From assembly GCA_951804985.1 (NCBI GenBank), contig OX638133.1, positions 49,271,470 to 49,335,469 on the forward strand: DNA of 64,000 nt, read 5' to 3'. How positions within the stretch are numbered: the stretch's first letter is position 1; the number at the start of each line of letters is the position of its first letter. The translations under genes were made by a program, and so were the position numbers. Positions 45,094-56,927 of this stretch are shown here, piece by piece. The notes below the pieces were generated by a model, which saw only the letters and a program-made list of their open reading frames with translations, did not search any database and had not been told where the DNA came from. The DNA is from Dryomyza anilis. Its lineage: Eukaryota; Arthropoda; Insecta; Diptera; Dryomyzidae.

Positions 45094-45551
45094 ATAAAAG
45101 CATTATACTCATCTTTCTGTGAAAAATGGAGAAAATATGAAAAAGGGGTTTGCACTTTTCTTATATGAAAATTGAAAAAAGTGTTTTTTTAGCACTTATT
45201 TATCTGTAAATTTTTTTCTTTTAAGAGATAAACAGTTAAAATATTGGATTAGATTAGTTTATGGATGCACCTTCTACTTCAATAATGGGCGGAATTGTAA
45301 TTCAGGGAGTGGCACATTTCATATATTAAATTTTTTAAATGTAAATTTTTGCCATATAACTTTTGTATTTCGTTAGATAAATAAGTGAATTTGTATTTAG
45401 TTAGATATTGATATTATCTTACTATGTTCCAAAAATGGAAAAAAATCTGACAATCGGAAATGAAAATTTTCATAATGTATAACCCTGGCATTGTTAATAG
45501 AGATAAATGAATGAAATTTTGGATTCGTATAGATATTAGTTATGCCGTTAA

Positions 45552-46014
45552 GACACTGGCTTTTTTAGCAGCTTAAAAAGTACAAAAATTGTCGAGTATT
45601 GTGAATTGTGTGAGTATTGTGAATCATCATTAAATAAAAATAGACATCCATTCTAAACAACCATTCCAAAAAAAAGATCCAAGTCTTGCTGCTCATATAT
45701 TAAAATCTTGTTTCCAATTTTTATTTATTTTGTTTTTTAATAAATTTGACATGAAATTAAAAAGTAAACAAAACCAAAATATGTTGTAAAATTTTAATAA
45801 GCTTGAAAATTTAAATTATGCTGAAAAACTATGAGAACCTGACACTTTTTAGCCACTGTTTATCTGACACTTTGAACTTGTTCAAGAAATTGAACTTAAT
45901 TTTCACAATTTTCGTTTATAATCGGGACGTTTCACACTTATTGTGAAAAAGTTTATAATTTAGACTTGTTAGAACTTGTTAGAAACTTTTTAAGCATGAA
46001 AAAAAGCCAGTGTC
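45552..46014. mobile_element. MITE-like element, copy in duplication unit 2
   Basis: Same element as 44643-45093, duplicated with its flanks. It is longer because of a short repeat of 'gtgagtattgtgaat' near 45605. Confidence 0.7.
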
Positions 46015-46396
46015 ATAAAAGCATTATACTCATCTTTCTGTGAAAAATGGAGAAAATATGAAAAAGGGGTTTGCACTTTTCTTATATGAAAATTGAAAAA
46101 AGTGTTTTTTTAGCACTTATTAATCTGTAAATTTTTTTCTTTTAAGAGATAAACAGTTAAAATATTGGATTAGATTAGTTTATGGATGCACCTTCTACTT
46201 CAATAATGGGCGGAATTGTAATTCAGGGAGTGGCACATTTCATATATTAAATTTTTTAAATGTAAATTTTTGCCATATAACTTTTGTATTTCGTTAGATA
46301 AATAAGTGAATTTGTATTTAGTTAGATATTGATATTATCTTACTATGTTCCAAAAATGGAAAAAAATCTGACAAGCGGAAATGAAAATTTTCATAT

Positions 46397-47950
46397 ATCA
46401 AGTTCAGTGCATAATCCTAGAATAGCAACTGCAGTAAAATCGCAATTTCTTGTATTTCGTCCATTGAAAAAAAACGTAAAAAACATGAACGGAATAACCG
46501 ATTTTAATGATTTTGGTTTGTATTATTTGTATTATTGCGAGCAGTTCGTATGTTTATATAGTACAAATTAGAGATGGGCATGTGTGCGTGATTGTGATTG
46601 AATCCTAATTTTGCTCACGTGATTGTGAGTGAGTAGACCAAAAATACCGTTAGTGAGTGTGCGTGAGTAAAATTTTTTTTTCAACATGTTGTTTATTAAG
46701 TTTAGTTTGATACAGGAGTTCGTGTGTGGTCTCGTTATTCGAGCTATAAATGTCGCTTCAAAAATAGTTTTTTCCAAAGTTAATTCATCGCTGGTAAATT
46801 CTATCCTGGACTATTCTTTTGTTGATTTTCCAGATTTTCCTTTTCAAGAGATAATTTTCCCAGAAACAATTCTCAAAGATTTTACACGAATTCTTACATT
46901 TTTGGTTCTTACACGTGTGCGCACTATTTGCATCAATTTTTATAAATTGTATATACAAATTCTTTAAAATTTCAATCGGCGAGGAACAGCGCAATAGTTG
47001 AAAGTATAACCAAAATATAAGTTTTTGAATTCAAAATATGCACCTACTCTTTAATTTTTATCAGTGCAACCATATCATAACAATTTTAGAAACACTGTTT
47101 GAAAGATGAATATCATACCTTTCTAAAATGGTATCACATAATATACTATACCGTTAAAAAATATATTTTTTTCATGTTTGAGCATGTGTTTCGTATATTT
47201 AAAATAAAATAGTGCAAAAAATGTTTTTGATGCTGAAAATTCAATAATTTATCTTTCTAAAACCGTTTATTTCATTAATTTTCGATTAATTTCACTTAAA
47301 GTGTTTATGAGACGCTAATGTGGTTTCTGACCCATAGTGCGTTGGAACATGCTATTCTATGGTCATTCGAACAGTTTTATCAAAAATTCATGTTTTTTAT
47401 AAAACTGGTTCAATGGCCATAGAATGACTAAAAATGTAAAAAATAAAAAACTAATAAAAAAACAAGCTTTTAAAAAAACGAAAAATAAATTCTTTAAAAA
47501 TATGAATCCCAACGATTTTTGAGTTCATAAGTTGCTCCGTCGATTCGCTACTCCTTCTTTTCAACGTGTGAGCCGCGGCTTGTATCTAATGTATCTTTTA
47601 TTATCTAATTTTTAATAGAGGAGGTAAATATAAAAATTTTAAGATATGACTTGTGATGTGCCCCTAACACCAACAAAAAAGTACACGATGGAACTTTCGA
47701 AAAAAAAAAACGTGATTGGCCCGAAAAAGCAATTTTTTCTAAAGAACATCTCAATTTAGCTGAACATAGGTGTGATCGGAAATGTATGCCACGAGTTAAT
47801 TTAAAAATACAATGCCGCTTCAGTTTTATTGATCAATCATTTTTTTATTGAGAAAACAAAGTTTCAACATAAGGTGGAACCATAGCTGCCAACTTTGTCA
47901 ATTAAATCTACTTTGACAAATTTTTGCCGGTAGAAAAAAGATATCGGATT
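46397..47950. other. AT-rich DNA; nothing recognised
   Basis: 46570-46675 is rich in GTGA/GTGCGTGA motifs after 'agagatgggcatgtgtg', possibly one end of a DNA transposon. No partner end or domain was found. Confidence 0.35.
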
Positions 47951-50000
47951 TTTTAATTTCGTGTAAGATTTTTCTTACAGAAAAGATTTTTTATTCTCAT
48001 ACAGATTTTTTAATGCTTTTTTTATATTTCAGACCCGTGAAAAAATGGTTATATGTAATAATATATGATTTGATCTGACATCAGATATGATCAGATCCGT
48101 AATTTATCTCTATCCAATAATATATAACTATATATAATCGGATATGAACACATATATGAACCCATATATGAACCCATATATGAACACATATATTAGAATG
48201 CTTATTTAAAAATATAATAATAAAATAATGCAATATTTGTACATATTGCAATGATTATAATTTAATCATTGCAATAATAGTAAACATTAGAATGCAGCTT
48301 CTAGATACGTCCAAATACTATGGTCGACTCCATACGACAGTCATTGTGCATACAACATAATTGTATCGCGTACAATCTATGGATGAAGTACTTGATGCAC
48401 AAGTACTTGAAGTACTTGATGCACCGTATGGATTCGACCACTTTTCTTGGATATTCCACGGTACAGGAAGCCAGCATAAACTTATCTATAAATAAGCTTC
48501 AATATATTGAATATAAAACCAAAAATAAAATTTCGCACACAACATTTTTGTCAGAAAATACAGAAACAAATATTGTTTTATTATTAAACAAATTGCTTTT
48601 AGCCATAAATTTACAAGAAATACTATTTATAAAGTGTTTTTTTATTAAGACCGAAAAATTGAGCACGGTCCTTTTAAGTTCAGCGACTAAAAAATGATTA
48701 ACCGTTCTTTAGCCGGCCTCAGAAATATGCGCGCTTGACTTGCATTCCAAAGGACTTCGGTTTGGCCTGGGAATGTGTATCTTGTTGTATAACAACAGCC
48801 ACGGATTTTGTTTGTTGTATTTCCGCGAAAACTAGATCGCGAGCTTTGATGGTGTGTGTTGTTGGATTCGCATATGATTATTGCTGCACTTGCAAAAGGA
48901 ATGAAATGCACTCACCAGACATCTTTTTGTTATTGTGTTCGATTTTCCGAAAGACATGTGATCGAAGAAAGTAGTATCAAAGTTCATGCAGTGTTCGGAC
49001 TTAAGAAACGCGAGTTCATCGTTAACAATAGTTAGCATTTTGTTTGCATATTTTTTTATATATCACACTATATCCAATCATGTATGATTTCAGATCTACC
49101 ATATATGATCAGATATGAGTATACATGATATCATATCAAATTAGATATGATCATGTATGGAATCATATATAATTATACTTGATTTGATATAATTCTATAT
49201 AAACATTTTTTCACGGGTAGTTTCATTTTTTAAATACTACGCAATTTTAAATATTAATGGTATTCATCTAAGGTTGCAAATGAGCCATATACCGCGTATC
49301 TGCAGAAATATACAGCCTCATATATGATCGGTCAACATTTATATGCAAAATATTATACACAAAGTAGATATCTTTGCGCATTAGATTTTCTAAGTAACCG
49401 AAATTATTAAATTGTGAAAACGTCACATTTTATTTTTTGCGATATTTGCAGGCGATATTAACAACTAGACCATTATTTACTTGCATTTTTTCAGAAATTA
49501 GTTTGCATTACACAGAGACACGTTAAATTAGTTCATAAATTTATATTGTTTGAATATTTTCGGTGTTTTTTGTTGTTCAATATTTAAAACATTTGGCACT
49601 TATCAATTGGTTGCTTTATATGCACAGTAATATTCTTAATTTTAAAAATGTGCCATCATATAACAACCTCATAAAAATATGAACGTACACAAAAGGCAAA
49701 CATATACGATTAGATGAATAAGAAAAATGTGATGAATTTTAATATTTTTTATTAAATTATTTTTAATATAGAAAAAAAACATTTTTCGCGTTTTTATCTA
49801 TTTCAGATTTATGTGAGCTTTTTTAATGCATGATTGTTTTTTCTGGGATTTTTTATTGTATGTGGGATTTTGTAATTTTTTAAGTTTTTTAATGCATGAG
49901 AGCTTTTTGGTCAGATTTTTTAATGATTGTTGTTAGATTTTTTGATTTCAAAAATCTGTCAATACATTTTTTAATTATCGCTGTAAGAAAAACAGATTTT
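47951..50000. repeat. Degenerate 'agattttttaatg' repeat, split by a TIR element
   Basis: Copies of the motif occur at 47951-48034 and again at 49800-50000. Between them lies the element at 48035-49218. The motif arrays may be subterminal repeats of an older element whose ends I could not define. Confidence 0.5.
48035..49218. mobile_element. TIR element of 1.18 kb, unknown superfamily
   Basis: Inverted ends ACCCGTGAAAAAATG (48035-48049) and CATTTTTTCACGGGT (49204-49218). Both subterminal regions (48060-48195 and 49080-49200) are dense in 'atatgatcagatatga'-type motifs. The interior has ORFs of 125 and 79 codons without a recognised domain. No target duplication is clear. Confidence 0.75.
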
Positions 50001-50529
50001 TGTTTTATTAACTGACATTGTATTGTCAGTAAATAAAGGGATTTTAATGTATGTCGCGTGAATGTGCCCATAAGATTAAAAATACAGTAGCACTTTAAAT
50101 GTAAATTTTAGGCTTAATTGTACAAAAAATCATCATTTACTCAAAATAACTTTTAAGAAATCAATTTAATTTGGTCGGGTTAAACTTTATTTAATACATT
50201 ATGTTATATTTGATCATCAAAAAATAATGTCTTATTATAATTTATAATATAACAGAATATATTCCACGGTATGTGTGCTGAAGTAAAGTAAGTAATGTGC
50301 GCTGATAATCCAAAAAATTACAATTTTGTACCTATTAAACTTAATTATATGATATTAAACTTATATTATGTCATAAAAAATAATTTCACTTCACTTTATC
50401 AAGGTTGTGACAACCTCCTAATCGGTGAACATGAGGTTGTGGTAACCTCCATTTTAATCAAATATTTCATAAACAAATTTTTAAAAATATTCCGAAAAAT
50501 TTCAGTAAGATGAAGTTTAAAACATTTTT
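50001..50529. other. AT-rich DNA; nothing recognised
   Basis: No domain or repeat relationship seen, apart from two 'gttgtg.caacctcc' blocks near 50404 and 50436. Confidence 0.35.
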
Positions 50530-50945
50530 TTCGAAATTTTGACAGCAAACACATTGCGAACTAATATTAAAATGTTTTTTAAGAGAGCTTAGAATATTGT
50601 GATAAATTACTCTCTCGACAAACTTTTGGTAGCACATATTTCTTTTCGAGTTTTTGCTAAAACTAATATCTGGACACAGATTTATTTTGACAATTATCCG
50701 TAGGGCAAGGATTATATTTTATTTTGTGATAAAATTTGCATCTGCCACATGTCGAAATCATGCGATAACTTTCCATATAAAGTACCAAAAATGGCCTTTT
50801 TTGCAACTTTGACTCGATTTTTTGCAAAATCTCGACGTACGCAGCAAGAATCAGGAGACCAAAATCTACCAGAAATGATAAGCTTCATTTCTGTGGACGC
50901 CAACAACCCTCAATTTGTAGAACAGTGTAATTTATACATTACAAC
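50530..50945 (+). repeat. Family U repeat, copy 3
   Basis: Starts 'ttgacagcaaacacattgcg' and ends 'atttgtagaacagtgtaa'. It has the same order as copies 1 and 2 and is the most complete copy. A 79-codon frame (MSKSCDNFPYKVPK..) crosses it; no domain. Confidence 0.8.
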
Positions 50946-51494
50946 AGCTCAGCACACTATATCTCTTCACACCATAAGGTGCGATTAGATAGCCGATACC
51001 ACATAAAACATGAGATTTTGCCTCTTTTTTTAAAACTATGTACTACTTTTATATGTCGAGAATTACAGTATTTTAAATTTTGTGCTTATATGAAAGATGC
51101 CACACACTTTTGACCAATTAGACCCCTTCTTGGCAAGGACATAGATAACGTTGATCTAAATCATTTAAACAAATTCCATGACATAAATTAAGTACATAGA
51201 TATTTCAATTTTTACAGATTTTGCTGAGGTAAAAATATAACACATTCTTAACAAATATCATTCCAAAATCAGTAATGTATATAAAACTTACAGATTTCTC
51301 CATACATACCTACCTCTAGTCCATAATTACCTTGAAAACTATTGAATTGAATTGCAAAGTTTATTAGATGTACAGAAGAAAAATATGTAGATCATATTGA
51401 TGAATTCCGTTTTCAAACCATGATTCATTGTATTAAAGAACCATTCATAATATTTATGACTAACGCCTATGTTATGAATGCTATCATAAATATG
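50946..51494. other. AT-rich DNA; nothing recognised
   Basis: No coding or structural feature was found. Confidence 0.35.
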
Positions 51495-51720
51495 AAGAAC
51501 GCTTCCCAAGTAGCACAATATCCTATATAAATATGGTGTAAAGCTTTTCACGACATTCTTATTCAGTAATTTTTACCGTATAAAAGTTCTTAAAGTACTT
51601 ATACGGCTTTTATATGGTTCAAATACCGTAAGTCTATACGCTATTTGAATACTCTAAAAAGGTTTATATGAGCTTATTCCAACGTTTATACAATTATAAA
51701 TCTGAAGCAAAAAAACATAT
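51495..51720 (+). repeat. Family S repeat, copy 1
   Basis: Aligns with 62297-62535: 'ccaagtagcacaat', 'gtgtaaagctt.tcacgacat', 'accgtataaaag' and 'aaaaaggttta..agcttatt'. Contains repeated 'ccgtataaa/ttatacgg' palindromic blocks. Confidence 0.8.
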
Positions 51721-51813
51721 TCAACATTGCAAAATCCTGTTTTTTATGATATTTTTTGGTACACGTATTGTGTACATGAGCTCTGCCGCATCTCTGCTTG
51801 CATTGTTGTTATT

Positions 51814-52425
51814 TCACCGTGTAAAATTTTCGACAACACAAAACAGCTGTTTGTTAGAGAGGGCTCTACTTTTCAATTGCCTACTGAGCCCAAAGTAGCA
51901 CCTGTTGGCAAGAGTTATTCTCCGTTTAATCTCCAAGCTGACGTAGTTGTTGCTGTTGATACTGGATCCCAAATAGACGAAATCCTTCACAATGTCGAAC
52001 TTGTGGGTGTCAAAATCAGCTTTTTGTCCAAGACGCACGGACTCCTTTCTGCTTGTTGACACAAGGAACTTCGTCTTGTCCTCGTTCACCACTAGACTCA
52101 TTCGACGAGTCTCTTTCTCCAATCTGGAGAATGTTGCGCTGACTGCTCGTGTGCTCCTGCCAATGATATCAATATCATCGGCATATGCGAGCAGCATGAC
52201 ACTTTTGTTGAGGATAGTGACGCTTTGACGGAGTTCGGCAGCTCGAACTATTTTCTCCATCAATAAATTAAAAAAGTCGCACGATAGGGAGTCACCCTGC
52301 CTGAAACCTCGCTCGGTATGAAATGGCTCGGAGAGGTCTTTTCCTATTCTCACTGAGCAACGTATGTTGCTCAGGGTCATGCTGCAAAGCCTTATAAGTT
52401 TCACAGGTATACCGAACTCAGACAT
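51814..52425 (-). pseudogene. LINE reverse-transcriptase fragment (possibly RTE-like)
   Basis: A 203-codon minus-strand frame covers the RT fingers and palm: SEFGIPVKLIRLCSMTLSN, GFRQGDSLSCDFFNLLMEK, LLAYADDIDIIGR (catalytic YADD intact), then VNEDKTKFLVSTS, FVYLGSSINSNN and EIKRRITLANRCYFGLSRQL. The upstream RT motif A Asp, the endonuclease and the C-terminal part are absent, so this is an internal fragment. The frame itself is undamaged. Clade assignment is uncertain. Confidence 0.85.
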
Positions 52426-52844
52426 TGCGGGGTATAATCGTTCCCTTATCGGAGTGTAAAGATATTTTAAAATTTTTTTCTATTTGACAATTTCGTGCAA
52501 AATATAGCTCACCATGCCGATATTATTCATAATTCGTATCAAAATCGGTTGAATTGTACTCACAAGAGCAATTTTGAATAAATCTAAATATATATAAACT
52601 AAAACGTTGTTTACATTCGTTTTGAGTGTTTTTATGTTGTCAGAAAATTAATTTGTTATTAAATTTCTGTTTGGCGTAAACATCAAAAGCATGAGAAATA
52701 AGAAAATCTGAGGCATTATTGTCCAAGTTGAATAAAAGTTGTCTAAGTTGAATAAAAAGTTGTTCAAATTGCGACTGCAACGCACACTAACAAAACAATT
52801 TTTACATCTACATTGACGGAGTTTCATGTCTTGTGGTCTATGGT
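52426..52844. other. AT-rich DNA; nothing recognised
   Basis: No coding or structural feature was found. Confidence 0.35.
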
Positions 52845-53334
52845 AAACACTAAGAAAACAAGATGTTTATGAAAGTCTAGCTGCAACTATCTGTTTAAAT
52901 TTACGCCTTGTAGCAAATATTCAAACATCTCATAAGTTGCAGCAAATCTATTAATATTTTTTAAATATGACATATATGCAGATAGTTGCGACATGTTTGC
53001 CGCAACAGCAATGAAAATTTAGATTTTTGCAGTTGATTGATAGCAAATATTCTGAGTTCTTGGACATTTGCAACAAAACTGATAGCTTATTTTGACTACT
53101 ATAAAAAGGAAAATGGCGTATTTTTTCCTTACGCTAGATTTATCCACAACATTAAGTAAATCCAATTGTGTAAAAAACTGTCAACTCAAATATTACATTT
53201 CAATGGTAAAAGTGCAAATAAAATTTCCTGGGATTGAAATTATCAACACGTGATGGAAAATTATTTCTTTTCAGAGTTTACTTTGATGACAGCTTTGCCG
53301 GACGGACTTGGATCTTCCGCGAAGAAGTCTCAAG
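52845..53334 (+). repeat. Family T repeat, copy 1, interrupted by element E
   Basis: Aligns with 60408-60826, including 'ttacgc.cttgtagcaaatat' and 'gcgaagaa.t.tcaag'. Its end, TCAAG, is the insertion point of element E; the sequence continues at 59981 with 'tcgatgta'. Confidence 0.85.
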
Positions 53335-53736
53335 TGTAATGTTAGAATTATGGTGGATTTATTATATTGGCTAATCAAGCCAAGAATGAAGGCAATTATG
53401 CCGCTCTTTTTCTTGAATATTAAAACTAGTGCAAATAGCTTTCGCTACCAGATCAAAACTGGTTCTTTATTTGGGCTGAGTCGTATTTATATCATAATTC
53501 TTATTCAATACATTCGTACAATTATCCTACGTATGCAACATAGTTGCACCTAAAAAGTATGCGTATGCATACTGTAAACAATGTCAACGTACGACCGTTC
53601 AACGTCCGCTGCTCGCAGCATAGATTGTTTATGTCAGCACTTTTGGTACTGAGCAACAACCTCTGCTTAGCATGACTACAATGTCTTGGTCAACATTGTT
53701 ACTGTTACAGTATGCTTACTATGCATATATACTACA
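53335..53736 (-). repeat. 3' LTR of element E (402 bp), with polypurine tract beside it
   Basis: Begins TGTAATG and ends ACTACA on the plus strand. At 53737-53749 the minus strand reads TAAAGGGTGAGGA just before the LTR, the polypurine tract. Confidence 0.92.
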
Positions 53737-53749
53737 TCCTCACCCTTTA

Positions 53750-54172
53750 AGATGAGTCAATATTTGGATAAATTTCTTAAAATAAATACAAATTTGGCTT
53801 AAGACTATAAATTATAATTATTAAACAATATACTTAACATTTATTCCTAGCTTTAATCAAATTGTTATTGTGTACAGTTGTTTCTATCTTATCCACTAAT
53901 ATAATACTATTAACTCCATATTGAGATATTATTTTATAGGGACCTTTGAAAGGTTTATCTAGTTTTTTCTTATTTTCTATTCTTACATAGACAAAATCAT
54001 TTACATTAAAATCAGATTTATTTACATTTTACATACTTATTTTTTATAAGATTATTTCTTGCCTGAGTTTGAGCAAAATTTAATTTTAATTCATTGACAT
54101 AATTATCTATGTTATAGATTACATTCTTGGAATTTATTATTTCACACGGTAAACTCGTTATTTTCCCGTAAA
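53750..54172 (-). pseudogene. Element E integrase C-terminal region, degraded
   Basis: The minus strand continues the integrase with FELVYGKITSLPCEI and ELKLNFAQTQARNNLIKNK, then several stops. No separate gene and no env. Confidence 0.6.
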
Positions 54173-54800
54173 CTAACTCAAATGGTGAATAATTAGTTGT
54201 TGAATGCGGTGTAGAATTAGAAGAGTATGTATAAAATGGTAAAAACTCGTCCCAATTTTCTTTCTCTTCATTAAGTAAACATTCAGTACCCTATGATTTC
54301 TTTCTATTGTACCTAGGGTTTCATGATGAAATGGTGTCGAATGTACTTTTTCTATATTTAAAATTTTACATATGTTATTTAAAAGTTCATTTATAAATTC
54401 AGTTCCTTTATCTGTTTTTAGCTTTCTAAAGCAGCCATATTTAAGAATAAACTTTTCTACTATTGTTCTTGCAACATTAACTGCATGTTTTGTTTCTAAA
54501 GGAAATGCCTCAACAAATTTCGTTAATTCACACTGATTTGTCAAAATATACCTCAAACCGTTTGATGGTCTCAAGGGTCCAACTGTGTCTATTGCTCCTA
54601 CATCAAATGCTGACTTAGGATTGTCTGTTATTTTAAAATTTTCTCTTGTATATTTAATGATCTTAGTCCTATTGCAATTTTCACAATTATTTACATATTC
54701 TTTAACCATTTTATTCATATGTTTCCAAATATATTTCTGTTTTAACCTGGCAACACATCTACCGATACCACAATGTCCACCTATTTTCGTACTATGATAT
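54173..54800 (-). pseudogene. Element E integrase
   Basis: The zinc site reads GGHCGIGRCVARLKQKYIW (frame break near 54720) and YVNNCENCNRTK. The core from 54718 has GAIDTVGPLRPSNG, LKTDKGTEFINELL and LGTIERNHRVLN, so all three catalytic residues (D, D, E) are present in one 181-codon frame. It would insert the cDNA copy. The protein is cut off from RNase H by the deletion and hAT insert to its right. Confidence 0.9.
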
Positions 54801-54819
54801 TATTTTATTAATCTCTGCA

Positions 54820-56068
54820 TTTCCCATGGGATATTCAATTGATTTGGGATTTTTTTTCCCAATATAAAAAATCATTTAATTGCAATTTCATATGATTTTG
54901 TAGTATCTAATTATATATATATATTTTTTTTTTATAATAAATAAAATTAATTATTATGGATATATTAAAAGAAGTAACCGTTTTAGATCCAAAAAATATA
55001 ATAAATAATAGCATTATACCATTAGTTCGTTTAGTTCCGCACATAATTAGCAATGAAAATATTAACAAAATTCATTTAGAATTTAAGAAAATTAAACAGC
55101 ACAAAGAAAACAATGATTTAAATTTTACAAAATTTTGGCAAGCCATTTTAAATTCTAAAAATGAAAATGATAATTTTCTGTATCCTGAAATGCGAAAACT
55201 AATTTTATTTATTTCATGTTTGCCGCACTCTTCTGAAAATGTGGAAAGGATATTCTCTCAATTTAGCTTAAATAAAAATAAAACAAGAAATAGACTTTCA
55301 ACTGAAATGTTATCGTCAGTAATGCATGCGAAACGACTGACAGAGTCAAAAAATTACTTAGATGCAGTGTTTAATAAAACACATTTTGAATTATTTACGA
55401 ATGAAATGCATGGGTTTAAAAATAATAACACTGATGATAATAATGAAGATGATATTTTGTAAATATTCTTATATATTTTTAATAAAATTATAATATCGTT
55501 AAATGTATTTTTATATATAATCTAACGATTTAACTTAGGTGACAAAGTTTTATAATATTTTAATTTGAGATTTTTGGGATTTTAGATAGTATTTTCCCAA
55601 GAATAATAGAAACAAAGATTGCGCAAAACGTTGTTCAAAACTTGAATCTTCTGCGCATGTACGTAGAAGTTTTTTGACAACTGTAATTTTTCCATTGTGT
55701 CAGAATAATGTTGCAATGTCCATGTGCAGACATGTCTTGATCAGTACGATAGTTGATGCATCCACTGAGGAAACTGCCGGAAGCCAATATTTTTTGGCAA
55801 AAATGTTTTCAAAAACAAAATTTAAATGAAATAAATATTTGTAATTTTTGATATGTCTAAATTTAAATTTCCTTTACTTGACATTCCATAGTTTTTGACG
55901 TCAGCAATACAGGGTGTACATGCTCAATGCGTAATCTTATTATTCTATTATTCTTGGTATTTTCCACTTCAATTGGGATTTTTTTCCCATGGGATTTAAG
56001 GAGGTATTTTTGTTCTCACTCCGTGGGAAAATGGGATTTTTTTTTGGGAATTGAAGGTGGCTTCCCTG
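54820..56068 (+). mobile_element. hAT-superfamily transposon fragment inside element E
   Basis: The right end (reverse complement) reads CAGGGAAGCCACCTTC at about 56068, a hAT-type terminus. 'gggattttttt' and 'tcccatggga' motifs are clustered at both sides (54830-54870 and 55965-56050). It carries a transposase C-terminal frame. The sequence of E missing between RNase H and integrase suggests that a deletion removed the 5' part of this element together with part of E. Confidence 0.65.
54956..55462 (+). pseudogene. hAT transposase C-terminal dimerisation domain, 168 aa
   Basis: The frame contains FTKFWQAILNSKNEND, YPEMRKLILFISCLPHSSEN, VERIFSQFSLNKNKTRNRLS and ETEMLSSVMHAK-like sequence, the hAT C-terminal dimerisation (ER.FS..N..KT..RN.LS) pattern. 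The tail is acidic (NNNTDDNNEDDIL). The catalytic RNase-H-fold core, BED finger and N terminus are missing. The open frame suggests that it is not very old. Confidence 0.8.
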
Positions 56069-56927
56069 GGTCTGTCTGTTCCAATTTCTCCCTGTGGCAG
56101 TATTGCTCCTAATGCAAAATTAGAAGCATCTGTTGTTAAAACAAATGTTTTTTCAAAATCGGGATAACTCAATACCGGTGGTGACATGAGTTTTTGCTTA
56201 AATGTATTAAATGCTTCGTCACATGCAGATGTCCAATTAAATATCTGTCTTTTCTTTAGTAATTTGTTCAATGGCTGCGCTATTTCTACAAAATTGTGTA
56301 TGAATTTTCTGTAATAGTTACAAAAAGCAACAACTCTTCTAAGCTCATCTGCATTAATTGGTTTCGGAAAATTTTTAATGACTTCAAATTTATTCGGATC
56401 TGTCGACACGGCGTTGGGTGTGACTAAGTGTCCTAGATATACTACTTCTGGTTTTAGAAAATTACATTTATTTGGATTAAGTTTTAAATTACATTTTCTT
56501 AAACGTTTAAAAACTTCAATTAAATTATCATTATGACTTCAGAGACTTGATACAAAAACAAGAATATCATCTACATATAAAAATGCTGACGCACTCAAAC
56601 CGCTTAAAGCAATTGATAACATGCGTTAAAAACGTGGATATTTTTAATCCAAACGGCAATCTTTTAATATGATAATGTCCTGAATTTGCGGAAAATGCTG
56701 TAACTGGTCTGGATTCTGGCTCTAAAGCTGGAAAGAGCTTCTCATATCTAATGTCGTAAAATATTTTGCATTCCCCAACCTGTCCAAAACATCTTCTAAT
56801 CGGGTCAGCGGAAATTTGTCACAATTTTTTTATTAAGAGACCTGTAATCTACAACCAACCTCCATTTCTTATCCCCACCAGAATCCTTCTTCGGAACAAT
56901 AAGCAAAGGTGAATTATATGGACTTAC
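56069..56927 (-). pseudogene. Element E reverse transcriptase and RNase H start, frameshifted
   Basis: From 56927 down: [15 protein letters not shown] and [13 protein letters not shown], then multiple frame changes over motif A. FLYVDDILVFV (YVDD intact) follows near 56570, then LKLNPNKCNFLKPEVVYLGH. The last frame, 56409-55996, gives CNYYRKFIHNFVEIAQPLNK and TTDASNFALGAILPQGEIGTD before entering hAT sequence. It is non-functional as it stands. Confidence 0.85.

Larger units (their letters stand above)
43790..46396 (+). repeat. Modular repeat: degenerate units with 'gggcgg..gggagtggcac'
   Basis: A recognisable module, roughly 'aaaatgggcggaattg', then 'aaagggggagtggcac', then 'ttttcatatg', recurs near 44022, 44380, 44512, 45125, 45283 and 45433 and again in the duplicated copy. 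Spacings are mostly about 130-160 bp. No coding domain. Confidence 0.65.
44565..46396. repeat. Recent 909-bp tandem duplication
   Basis: Unit 1 (44565-45473), starting 'aatgtataaccctggcattg', is followed directly by unit 2 (45474-46396), nearly identical except for a short insertion near 45605 and a few substitutions. Each unit contains one MITE-like element. Confidence 0.93.
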
